IMG/VR virus record: IMGVR_UViG_3300017971_000328
Span: 1-55,887 of that record
Length of the DNA: 55,887 bases
Origin: a virus
Direction: 5' to 3' (one strand)
Of this stretch, positions 1-6,611 are shown piece after piece. The stretch's first letter is position 1. Each line of letters begins with the position of its first letter. A program made the position numbers and the translations under genes. The notes below the pieces were generated by a model, which was given only the letters and a program-made list of their open reading frames with translations, ran no database searches and was not told the origin of the DNA.

Positions 1-78
1 GAAGCTGTTCCCCGTCTCATCCTGAACTACCTGGAGCAGGAAGGGATCATTCCTGGACACTTGGGGATCACCCTATGA
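1..78 (+). CDS. C-terminal fragment of an unknown protein (5' end outside window)
   Basis: An open frame enters from the left edge and ends at the TGA at 76-78, giving 25 visible residues that include LILNYLEQEG and finish GITL. The stop overlaps the ATG of the next gene (ATGA at 75-78), the translational coupling seen throughout this genome, which supports it as a genuine gene end. Too little is visible to name a function. Confidence 0.5.
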   Translation, partial: EAVPRLILNYLEQEGIIPGHLGITL

Positions 79-545
79 TCTGGTGGCTCTTCCTCGTCTG
101 TCTCCCCTTCGTCTGGTTCCTGTGGACAGTTCTCCATGAGAGCATGCACGCTCTGGGGGCCAAGTTCTACAAGTATGAGCTTCTCTCCTTCAAGCCCTAT
201 CCTCACAAACAAGGCTGACGGGAAGTTCTATTGGGGCAGAGTGACCTGGGAAGGCGAGGACAAGACTCTCATTAGCATCATGCCTTATCTCTGGGATATT
301 CTTGTAGCCATGGGGGTAGGGGTTGGGGTGTTGTAGAGGAGCCCTACACCAAGACGGTGCTCATGGCTCTCTACTGCGCTCCTGTGGTCAATACAGGCTC
401 AGCCGTACAGGAACGCTACCGCAAGAGCGTTGGCGACCTCTCGAAGGTGCATTGGTGGATTGCTACGGCTGTCTTCTGGTTGTTCTGCGGGATGATCTGT
501 GTAGCAGTATCGAAGGCGACGTCTCTTGTCTCGACTCTGTTCTAG
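75..545 (+). pseudogene. HExxH membrane protein, reading frame broken twice
   Basis: The frame opening at ATG 75 encodes a hydrophobic N-terminus rich in Trp, Leu and Val, then a zinc-peptidase-like LHESMH motif (HExxH) at about residues 23-28. It stops at TGA 216-218 after PYPHKQG. Coding character continues in the +1 frame (DGKFYWGRVTWEG to about 330) and then returns to the original frame (VEEPYTKTV onward) to a stop at 543-545, with another hydrophobic stretch near the end. Joined together these give one membrane protein of about 155 residues resembling small M50-like or HExxH integral membrane proteins. The two shifts compensate each other; the second lies in a run of G tracts (310-330). 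Either the gene is decayed or two indels were introduced in sequencing. The stop faces the convergent gene ending at 542. Confidence 0.5.
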
Positions 546-1015
546 GGGTCTCTCGTATATTCGACGATGACGTAGGCAGTATCGAAGGCTCCCTGTCCTC
601 CTGTATGTCCTATATTGACATTTGTGTCATCTACAGAGAGAGTAAGAGTATCAGCGCTGCTGAAGTTGTCCTGTTGTCCTATTTGTTCGATGAAGGGATT
701 TAACAGAGGAGCTGTAGTATCTGTAGCTGTGCCCTTCAGTCTCACGATCTGACGGATACCGATGATATTGTGTGGAACGCTTTTACCAGGACCCGGCCCT
801 AATGGGCTACAATCTACTACCTTCCTATAAATAGGGTCTCCATTGATCCATACGCCTCGTGTTGATACCTCAAAGAGTTCATATTCTTTGAACGTGTTGA
901 ATGAACTCCAAGTACCATCTACCACACAGATGTGAAAACTTCCATCTGAAGACCGATAGCAAACATCGCCCCGTGTTGGCGTGGCTGGGAGTATGGTACA
1001 AACAGCGCTTTTCAT
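542..1015 (-). CDS. Small adhesin/receptor-binding-like tail protein (paralogue of next gene)
   Basis: A 157-residue protein. The start chosen is the ATG at 1015, which overlaps the TGA of the upstream gene (ATGA), rather than a longer in-frame extension. The N-terminal 35 residues carry the module shared by several genes here: LPATPTRGDV, a DG pair, a Cys, then DGTW. The rest contains WINGDPIYRKVV, a His-Asn-Ile-Ile-Gly segment and a closing VIVEYTRDP, a pattern I recognise from lectin-like host-recognition ends of phage tail fibres (WxxGxPIYRK...EYT). It is about half identical by eye to the 1012-1479 product, so the two are tandem duplicates. Probably exposed on the tail and involved in surface recognition; function is inferred from the pattern only. 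Confidence 0.8.
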   Translation of the reverse strand: MKSAVCTILPATPTRGDVCYRSSDGSFHICVVDGTWSSFNTFKEYELFEVSTRGVWINGDPIYRKVVDCSPLGPGPGKSVPHNIIGIRQIVRLKGTATDTTAPLLNPFIEQIGQQDNFSSADTLTLSVDDTNVNIGHTGGQGAFDTAYVIVEYTRDP

Positions 1016-1479
1016 GGGTCTCTGGTGTATTCCAAAACGACGTATGCTGAGTCGTAAGCCGTCCAATCATCACCAACAAGAATATTGATGTTTGTCTGGT
1101 CTACTGTCAGACGGATAACGAGGAAAAGAACGGAGTTCGCATGGCCAAGTTGGATAGAACTATAAGGGCCAGGACCTGTATCCGTCGCGACACCCCACAT
1201 ATCTGTAACCAATCTGAGTCCGACAATCCCGTGTGGAGTATTGGACCCTGGGACTGTGGGGAGACCTCCGAGGTCAATGACTTTCCTGTAAATAGGGTCT
1301 CCATTGACCCAAGTGGCATTTGTGAGCTGTTCTGTGGTACTATAGACCTTAGGGGTCGCTCCTCCAACTTGGGTCCAGACGCCGTCAGCAAAACAACAAT
1401 AGAAGGTCCCGTCATCTCGGTAGACAACATCCCCGACAGTTGGTGTAGCAGGTAGAACGCTGCATAAGGTCTGTTTCAT
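1012..1479 (-). CDS. Small adhesin/receptor-binding-like tail protein
   Basis: A 155-residue protein starting MKQTLCSVLPATPT at ATG 1479. It has the common N-terminal module (GDVVYRDDGTF, CCFADGVWTQVGG), which also opens the products at 3260, 4774 and, more weakly, 6612. This is followed by TWVNGDPIYRKVIDLGG and a C-terminal VVLEYTRDP, the lectin-like tail-fibre signature. Because the module is shared by proteins with unrelated C-termini, it may be the part that docks to the virion (inference). It lies between a 99-residue gene and its own duplicate, overlapping the latter by 4 bp, so the two are probably translated together in the late tail operon. Confidence 0.8.
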   Translation of the reverse strand: MKQTLCSVLPATPTVGDVVYRDDGTFYCCFADGVWTQVGGATPKVYSTTEQLTNATWVNGDPIYRKVIDLGGLPTVPGSNTPHGIVGLRLVTDMWGVATDTGPGPYSSIQLGHANSVLFLVIRLTVDQTNINILVGDDWTAYDSAYVVLEYTRDP

Positions 1480-1487
1480 GGGTCAAG

Positions 1488-1787
1488 CTACTCTTGGGCT
1501 TCTGTGCATTCTACACGAACCCCGATGTAGATCTCTACATTAGTTCCAGCTTGTGGGACGAAGGCGAGCCCAGCTTCTTCCGGGTTTCCAGCGAGAGTCA
1601 ATCCAGAAAGCTCAGCGAGGACCCCACTGCCCTGAAGTAGCTCTAGAAGAGTGCTGGAGCCGTCTCCAGACACAACCTGAGCCCCACCACGACCCGTCCC
1701 GCTTGGGTTCAAGGTTCCACTGGCTTTGTTGTGGGGCGTGCCTTCAAGAGTCACTACCTTTAGCCCACCACCGATCCGAACTGCCAT
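1488..1787 (-). CDS. Small Gly-rich structural-type protein, unknown
   Basis: A 99-residue product. ATG 1787 was chosen because AGGAG sits 7 bases upstream; a TTG two codons earlier lacks spacing for that site. The sequence is rich in Gly, Leu and Val (RIGGGLKVV, GTGRGGAQVV, LLELLQGSGVLAEL) with an acidic end (ECTEAQE), a beta-rich composition typical of small tail or decoration proteins. There are no catalytic motifs. It lies just downstream of triple-hairpin array A and 8 bp before the first small adhesin gene, so it belongs to the same late tail operon. Function unknown. Confidence 0.7.
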   Translation of the reverse strand: MAVRIGGGLKVVTLEGTPHNKASGTLNPSGTGRGGAQVVSGDGSSTLLELLQGSGVLAELSGLTLAGNPEEAGLAFVPQAGTNVEIYIGVRVECTEAQE

Positions 1788-1832
1788 GTCCAAGCTCCTA
1801 TATCAAGTCGCCGAAGCGACATCTCTTGAGTA

Positions 1833-1918
1833 GAAGAGCACTGCTACCTGGCTCTCCCAATGGAAGTGCACTGCTACCTGGCAACTCCCGGAGGAAGAGC
1901 ACTGCTACCTGGCTCTCC
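1833..1918 (-). repeat. Triple tandem hairpin array A
   Basis: Three copies of a unit with centres near 1845, 1875 and 1906 (period 30-31 bp). On the minus (mRNA) strand the 11-nt loop CAGGTAGCAGT is identical in all three. The stem is AGAGC/GCTCT in copies 1 and 3 and changes on both sides in copy 2 (AGTTGC/GCACT, with one bulge). The array begins about 12 bp after the stop of the gene ending at 1930. Confidence 0.85.
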
Positions 1919-1929
1919 CTCTGTTAGAA

Positions 1930-3114
1930 TTACTGTCTCCTGAATGTAGGGTCTAGGCGCATAGGAGCGTTTGGTAGCCTACGCTTCAATGTAGCCAACG
2001 TCACCCAGGGAGAATGAACTGCGGTATGTATGTTCCGACGACAGATTTGAATCTTCGTCGGTGTATTATTTGAGTCGATAGTCGACTTCTTCGGACTCTT
2101 GTAGAGTGGGGAACCACCACCAACTGGGAAAAAACTGAACTGCGACTTCTTGTTCCCAAGGAAGTCGTCGTCGTCTGAGATAGAAGTCAGTGTGGTGTAG
2201 TAAGAGTGCTTGTTTCCACGATACTTAACCTTCATGACGAGCTGATGATCCGAGTCGATGTAATCTGTCACAAAGCTATCAAAGCTGTGCGCATGGACCA
2301 AGAAGGCGACGTTTGTACCCTGCGTAAGAGGATAGACCAGAGCAGTTGGTCCATCCAGCGCCCTGAGATTCTGCGCGGGTCCGGCGATATTTTCTGTTAC
2401 CAGGAGTTGATTTTTGTAGGATTCCGTCCAGAGGAAGGGTTGCTGGGCTGTCCATGACCCACCTGGAGCCGGTGTAGTATATGCTAACCCGACCGTGTCC
2501 CAACAGGCTGTTCTATTAGGACCAAGTAGCTCTACAGGATTCCCTATCTTAATCCAATTCTCTTTGGTCTCGATATTGAGAGGCCACCACACGACCCCAT
2601 CGTTGTTTGTCGCGGGGAGTACTGATGTGTAGTGCTGGACAAATAACTGTCCTGTCTGACCCCAGAAGTTCAGGTAATAGCTGGGAGAGTTGAAAGCTCC
2701 GGATATACCAGAAGAGATGGAACTATGTCTGTTGTAGCGGTGTCGTCCTCTAGCCGAAGCGACAAGCGAGTTCCGACAAACCCGAAGCTGCGGAAACATA
2801 TCATCTTCGTCTACTTCAAGAGACAGTTTGAAGGAGATGCTTCCAGAGAAGTTTCCTCCTCCTTCGTCGAACAGATAGGGTCTAGCGACAGACCGAACCA
2901 GCTCCTCTGGCGAGGTTACACGGATGGGCTGCGGGAACCTGTAGTTTCTGATCTTCAGGTCCCACCAACAGTATCGATACATATTGGTCCATGTAGACCA
3001 GTCGCGCCCATGCCATAGATCGAAGTTAGTAAGCTGCGAAACCCAAGACGAAATGCTACTTGAGTTCAGAATTACTTGACCTTCTCCGAGCGGTATGCGT
3101 TTGAGATTCGTCAT
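1930..3114 (-). CDS. Tail protein, divergent member of the four-paralogue family
   Basis: 394 residues, no catalytic motif. It resembles the products at 3260, 4774 and 6612 in a Tyr-Cys-x-Trp-Asp segment near residues 48-52 (YCWWDLKI against YRCQWDIM), a DSDHQLVMKVKY segment matching their SSYDLVAAYTKK, and an end (KIQICRR, then NAPMRL) that lines up with their RIRFFLRD and APIKIEV. Unlike its paralogues it lacks the N-terminal GDV/DG.W module, so it may attach differently or serve as a core part. It is preceded by triple-hairpin array B and followed by array A. A GGGTTAGTATAAAG stretch 10-20 bp before the start resembles the late motif described elsewhere. Probably a receptor-binding or tail-tip structural protein. 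Confidence 0.75.
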   Translation of the reverse strand: MTNLKRIPLGEGQVILNSSSISSWVSQLTNFDLWHGRDWSTWTNMYRYCWWDLKIRNYRFPQPIRVTSPEELVRSVARPYLFDEGGGNFSGSISFKLSLEVDEDDMFPQLRVCRNSLVASARGRHRYNRHSSISSGISGAFNSPSYYLNFWGQTGQLFVQHYTSVLPATNNDGVVWWPLNIETKENWIKIGNPVELLGPNRTACWDTVGLAYTTPAPGGSWTAQQPFLWTESYKNQLLVTENIAGPAQNLRALDGPTALVYPLTQGTNVAFLVHAHSFDSFVTDYIDSDHQLVMKVKYRGNKHSYYTTLTSISDDDDFLGNKKSQFSFFPVGGGSPLYKSPKKSTIDSNNTPTKIQICRRNIHTAVHSPWVTLATLKRRLPNAPMRLDPTFRRQ

Positions 3115-3158
3115 CGCTACTTTATACTAACCCTGCATTTCTACAAGGATTTTACTCT

Positions 3159-3244
3159 GGCAGGACTCAATATGGGCCTGCCGTACTCTGGCAGGACTCA
3201 ATATGGGCCTGCCATGCTCTGGCAGGACTCAATATGGGCCTGCC
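3159..3244 (-). repeat. Triple tandem hairpin array B
   Basis: Three copies at 3159-3182, 3190-3213 and 3221-3244, exact 31-bp period. Minus-strand unit: stem GGCAGG/CCTGCC (6 bp) and 12-nt loop CCCATATTGAGT. All three cores are identical; only the linkers between them differ. The array begins 16 bp after the stop of the gene ending at 3260. Confidence 0.9.
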
Positions 3245-3259
3245 AATATTCCTTAAGAC

Positions 3260-4591
3260 TCATTGGACCTCAATCTTGATAGGCGCTCCCTGCATTCCCA
3301 TGGAAAACTGGACGCGCATATCGGAGAGAGGACTGATGAGTCCTGTTGTCTTGTCTCGCAAGAAGAAGCGGATACGAGGAAGCTGGTAGGTCGCACTGTA
3401 GTTGAGCAAGACTGTCCCCTGCCATTGCTGAGGCCAACAGGCGCTAATCTCCACCCAAATCAGGTCGTTCCACCTCTCTTCGTAGGTAGTTCCTGCTCCT
3501 CCAAGATTGATTGTCCTAATCTGGATCGTCTTGTCTTTTTTCGTATACGCCGCTACGAGGTCATAGGAGCTGACATCGAACCAGCTCAAACCTAAGCGGT
3601 CGACCCCCATGGGCTTGACCAAGAGGGCATTGTAGCCGCTTCCTTGTCTCTCCAGGCGATAGAGACGGAGGACCGAATAGTTCGGACCGAACTGGCGCAT
3701 GAGAGCTGAGGGGGAATCAAAGAAATCCCAAGAGGTGTCGTATGCTGTCTTACTCAGTGCACACCAGATCGCAAGCTTCCCGCCACTGTTGACGTAGGTA
3801 TTCGGTACAGGGGTATTAATCCAAGAGGAGGTTCCCCAATCCCATTCCCTGCGTCCATTGTTTCCACCGATGTTTGATGAGAATCCAGTCTTCGGTAGAC
3901 CGTAGCGTTTTCGTCCACCGTCATTTCGAGCGAACCACAGGACACGCTCCGCGTTATCCGCTGCATTCCAGGTATACCCTGCTGGCAACCCCATCCCCTG
4001 ATTACAGAGGTCTTCAAACCACGCGGGGAGACCAGCCCAATTTGTAGCCGTATTCTCGCAAGCTACAACATATCCCGTCTTGTAGTTACGACGTCCCCGA
4101 AGATTGGAATAGAAAGTGTTCATTCCGTAGATCTTAGTGATACGCGGGCTCGCGGAGTCAATGACGTCGTAAATACGAGCTACGATGTTGTTCGTGTAGA
4201 CACCACCACCTGTCACGGCGTTCGCTGCGAGAAACGTATACGCATCCCCGATGGAGGAGAACTGCATACCAGACCAAGAGTTGACCAAGGAAGCACCACT
4301 GTCGAACTCGAAGATGTCCCACCGGCACTGTGAGTAGAAAGTGTAGGACCGAATGTGAGGAGACTTCCGCTGAGTAATGGACAAGAAGTTGCTTTGAAGA
4401 GTGGACGTATCTCCAGCTTTCGTTAGAATGAGCTGGTCATACTGCTGTTGGAGCTGTGCCGATCCGCTTCCTCCACCTACAGCAGTCCACACCCCATCTA
4501 GATAGCAAAAGTGGATCGTGCCGTCTGTTAGGAAGGCTACGTCCCCCGCTGTCGGTCCTACTGGAAGTGTGCTACCGTAAGGCTGTTTCAT
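3260..4591 (-). CDS. Tail/receptor-binding protein, paralogue of 4774-6108
   Basis: 443 residues. Residues 1-41 are the shared N-terminal module (MKQPYGSTLP, GDVAFL, DGTIHFC, DGVWTAVGG). The remaining about 400 residues align over their whole length with the 444-residue product at 4774: YSQCRWDIFEFD / YYRCQWDIMEVD, ARIYDVID / AKVYDVID, YGMNTFYS / WGINSFYS, WFEDLCNQ / WFEDLCDQ, KPMGVDRLGLSWFD / KPYGVDRLGLNWFD, and a common C-terminus. This points to a recent duplication followed by divergence, as seen in multi-specificity receptor-binding sets. There are no enzyme motifs. The gene lies between hairpin arrays C (upstream) and B (downstream). Exact virion location is unproved. Confidence 0.8.
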   Translation of the reverse strand: MKQPYGSTLPVGPTAGDVAFLTDGTIHFCYLDGVWTAVGGGSGSAQLQQQYDQLILTKAGDTSTLQSNFLSITQRKSPHIRSYTFYSQCRWDIFEFDSGASLVNSWSGMQFSSIGDAYTFLAANAVTGGGVYTNNIVARIYDVIDSASPRITKIYGMNTFYSNLRGRRNYKTGYVVACENTATNWAGLPAWFEDLCNQGMGLPAGYTWNAADNAERVLWFARNDGGRKRYGLPKTGFSSNIGGNNGRREWDWGTSSWINTPVPNTYVNSGGKLAIWCALSKTAYDTSWDFFDSPSALMRQFGPNYSVLRLYRLERQGSGYNALLVKPMGVDRLGLSWFDVSSYDLVAAYTKKDKTIQIRTINLGGAGTTYEERWNDLIWVEISACWPQQWQGTVLLNYSATYQLPRIRFFLRDKTTGLISPLSDMRVQFSMGMQGAPIKIEVQ

Positions 4592-4678
4592 TGATTCGTA
4601 CCACTACTGTCCTTACAAGATGCCCCTACCTCGCATCTTGATGTGACCTCCTCAAGAGGTCTCCCTTTTGTTTTATGG

Positions 4679-4763
4679 GGCCTGATTCTAACCAAACAGG
4701 CCAAGTTGGTCCTGATTCTAACCAAACAGGACATATGTAGCATGATTACAACCAAACATGCTA
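4679..4763 (-). repeat. Triple tandem hairpin array C, with compensatory stems
   Basis: Three hairpins at 4679-4702, 4709-4732 and 4738-4763, centres exactly 30 bp apart. Plus-strand loops are ATTCTAACCAAA, ATTCTAACCAAA and ATTACAACCAAA. The stems differ but always pair: GGCCTG/CAGGCC, GTCCTG/CAGGAC and TAGCATG/CATGCTA. Each change on one arm is matched on the other. The array begins 11 bp after the stop of the gene ending at 4774. Confidence 0.92.
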
Positions 4764-4773
4764 TCACAAACTA

Positions 4774-6108
4774 TTATCGACGAACCTCGTACTTGAACGG
4801 AGCATCCCGATGACGTTGTGTTCGGACTACCCTCGCCTTAGATACAGGAGATACGACGTTCGTTGTATTGTGCCTCAAGAAAAACTGTGTTGTGTAGGGC
4901 TGATGTCCTACCATATTCAGAGAAAGCCTAGCGCGGGAAGCTCCCCATTCAGGAGGTATCCAAGCGCCGTATTCGACCCATTGGAGGTCTTTTACCGCGC
5001 TGCTCAGTCCTAGACTTGTAATTTCCCTCTGAATTGGGGTCTGATTTTTCCGTGTGTACATCGCGAAGAGGTCATAGGTAGAGGAGTCAAACCAGTTCAA
5101 CCCCAGCCGATCTACCCCATATGGTTTGACATGAATGGACCTGTTATTTGCATCAGACCCATCTTCTAGTTGATAGAGAACAATGAAGGATCTGTTATCA
5201 CTAGCCACTGACTGGATAAGAGGAGTAGTGTCTCCCGGAGTAAACCATTCCCAATTTGTTGCTCCTGGAAGGATCAGAGCACAGTATAGGCGTTGTTCTC
5301 CGGATGATGGATTATTGTGGTAGCTCCTGACAGCAGGAAGTGTAATGAAGTCAACTGCTCCATTATTCCACACCCAGCGACTCCCATTTGTCCCTAAATT
5401 GCAACTATATCCAGGAGTTGGAAGGCCATACAGTTTTTTATCTGTCCTGCTGAACCAAAGCGCGCGTTCATCATTTGCTACGTAGGTATGACCAGTACCA
5501 AAACCTATGTTCTGGTCACAGAGGTCCTCGAACCAATTGCTGAAATCACTCCAGTTAGGGGTTCCGTTGATACAATATTTAGGGTTCCTGTAGGAGCTTC
5601 GTCCTTTGAGCATGGAGTAGAAGGAGTTGATACCCCAGATCTTATCTATCTTTGGGACTGTAGGGTCAATGACATCGTAGACTTTCGCTACTGCGTGGTT
5701 TCCTGGTGTTCCTGGACTGGAGCCAGCGGGGAAGTTAGCAGAGACAAAAGCATAGAGGGCTGCCGTATCCGCAAACGTCTGACCTTCCCACACATTGTAG
5801 ATGGTACCGCCGTCATCGACTTCCATGATGTCCCATTGACAGCGGTAGTACAGGGCTTCGTTCCCGAAGATGTCAGCGGCTTTGTAACGAACCCATTCTG
5901 GGAAGTTGCTCCTGGCAAGACCAGTCTCATTTGCGATGGCGAAGCCAAACGTACCATACTGGAAGGTTCCACCACCTGCCGTCCCCGCCGACCCTACAGC
6001 GGTCCACACACCATCCGCGAAACAGAAGTGGATGGAGCCATCGTCCAAATAGACAACATCTCCCACAGTTGGGGCTACTGGAAGAGTTGATCCGTAGGGC
6101 TGTTTCAT
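4774..6108 (-). CDS. Tail/receptor-binding protein, paralogue of 3260-4591
   Basis: 444 residues. It begins MKQPYGSTLPVAPT with the common GDVVYLDDG / CFADGVWTAVG module, then a body colinear with the product at 3260. The middle (residues about 100-330) differs most, including SSPGTPGNHAVAK against a different insertion, which fits variable exposed loops on a conserved scaffold. It ends APFKYEVRR. Upstream at 6109-6148 is TTGTTATATAAGACC, an AT-rich element similar to the putative late motif. Hairpin array C follows it directly. I infer a trimeric fibre or tip protein from its repertoire and place in the operon; no catalytic residues are visible. Confidence 0.8.
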   Translation of the reverse strand: MKQPYGSTLPVAPTVGDVVYLDDGSIHFCFADGVWTAVGSAGTAGGGTFQYGTFGFAIANETGLARSNFPEWVRYKAADIFGNEALYYRCQWDIMEVDDGGTIYNVWEGQTFADTAALYAFVSANFPAGSSPGTPGNHAVAKVYDVIDPTVPKIDKIWGINSFYSMLKGRSSYRNPKYCINGTPNWSDFSNWFEDLCDQNIGFGTGHTYVANDERALWFSRTDKKLYGLPTPGYSCNLGTNGSRWVWNNGAVDFITLPAVRSYHNNPSSGEQRLYCALILPGATNWEWFTPGDTTPLIQSVASDNRSFIVLYQLEDGSDANNRSIHVKPYGVDRLGLNWFDSSTYDLFAMYTRKNQTPIQREITSLGLSSAVKDLQWVEYGAWIPPEWGASRARLSLNMVGHQPYTTQFFLRHNTTNVVSPVSKARVVRTQRHRDAPFKYEVRR

Positions 6109-6148
6109 TCTTTAACCGCTGGTCTTATATAACAAGGAATTTGAGACC

Positions 6149-6499
6149 TTAACTCTCCAGAACGTCGATCGCAGCTTCCCAAGCCGTGTTGAGCTTGATT
6201 CGGGCATAGACTTGGTCGACAATCCCAATGTCATGGCTGAAAACGAAGGCTGCTCCAGAGAAGTCAAAAGGCTGCTCCATCAGAGCATCTTTCCCAGCAT
6301 CTCTCTGTTCCTTGTTCACAAAGCCCATCAGACGGACCTTACAGGTCTGTACGTGCCAATCAATCTTGACCTCTCCAACCTTCCAGTATTCGAGGTCAAT
6401 GCCGTAGCGGTCATGCGTCTTAGTGATTTGAATGCCCATGTCCTCTATGTCCTCGGCTCGAAGCCGCTTGTTGTTGATTGGCCCCTCATCTTGCGACAA
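6149..6499 (-). CDS. Hypothetical 116-aa protein in tail operon
   Basis: 116 residues if translated from the TTG at 6499; the next in-frame ATG (6436) would give 95. Neither has a convincing Shine-Dalgarno site, and the TTG lies only 6 bp beyond the last hairpin of array D, so that structure could affect initiation. The charged N-terminus (MSQDEGPINNKRLRAEDIEDMG) leads into an alternating hydrophobic pattern (YGIDLEYWKVGEVKIDWHVQTCKVRLMGFV) suggesting a small beta sheet. The end AWEAAIDVLES is helical. No family recognised. It sits between two receptor-binding paralogues and may be a chaperone or accessory for one of them (speculation from position). Confidence 0.6.
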   Translation of the reverse strand: MSQDEGPINNKRLRAEDIEDMGIQITKTHDRYGIDLEYWKVGEVKIDWHVQTCKVRLMGFVNKEQRDAGKDALMEQPFDFSGAAFVFSHDIGIVDQVYARIKLNTAWEAAIDVLES

Positions 6500-6505
6500 G
6501 GAGCC

Positions 6506-6593
6506 GGTGGGACCTTAGTTACGCCCACCCTTTCCCCGGTGAGACCTTAGTTACGCTCACCCTATCCCCGGTGAGACCTTAGTTACGCTCACC
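6506..6593 (-). repeat. Triple tandem hairpin array D, with compensatory stem change
   Basis: Three hairpins at 6506-6529, 6538-6561 and 6570-6593, exact 32-bp period. The plus-strand loop ACCTTAGTTACG is identical in all. The stem is GGTGGG/CCCACC in one copy and GGTGAG/CTCACC in the other two, a matched change on both arms. Linkers are pyrimidine-rich (CCTATCCCC). The array begins 19 bp after the stop of the gene ending at 6612. Confidence 0.92.
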
Positions 6594-6611
6594 CACATTT
6601 TTCAAAGCTCC

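Noticed and set aside
323-703. Plus-strand frame crossing the convergent junction
   Set aside because: It runs antisense through the small adhesin gene at 542-1015 and matches neither reading of the HExxH protein.
1833-6593. Hairpin triplets as CRISPR arrays
   Set aside because: Only three copies per site, no unique spacers of constant length between long identical repeats, and no cas-like genes.
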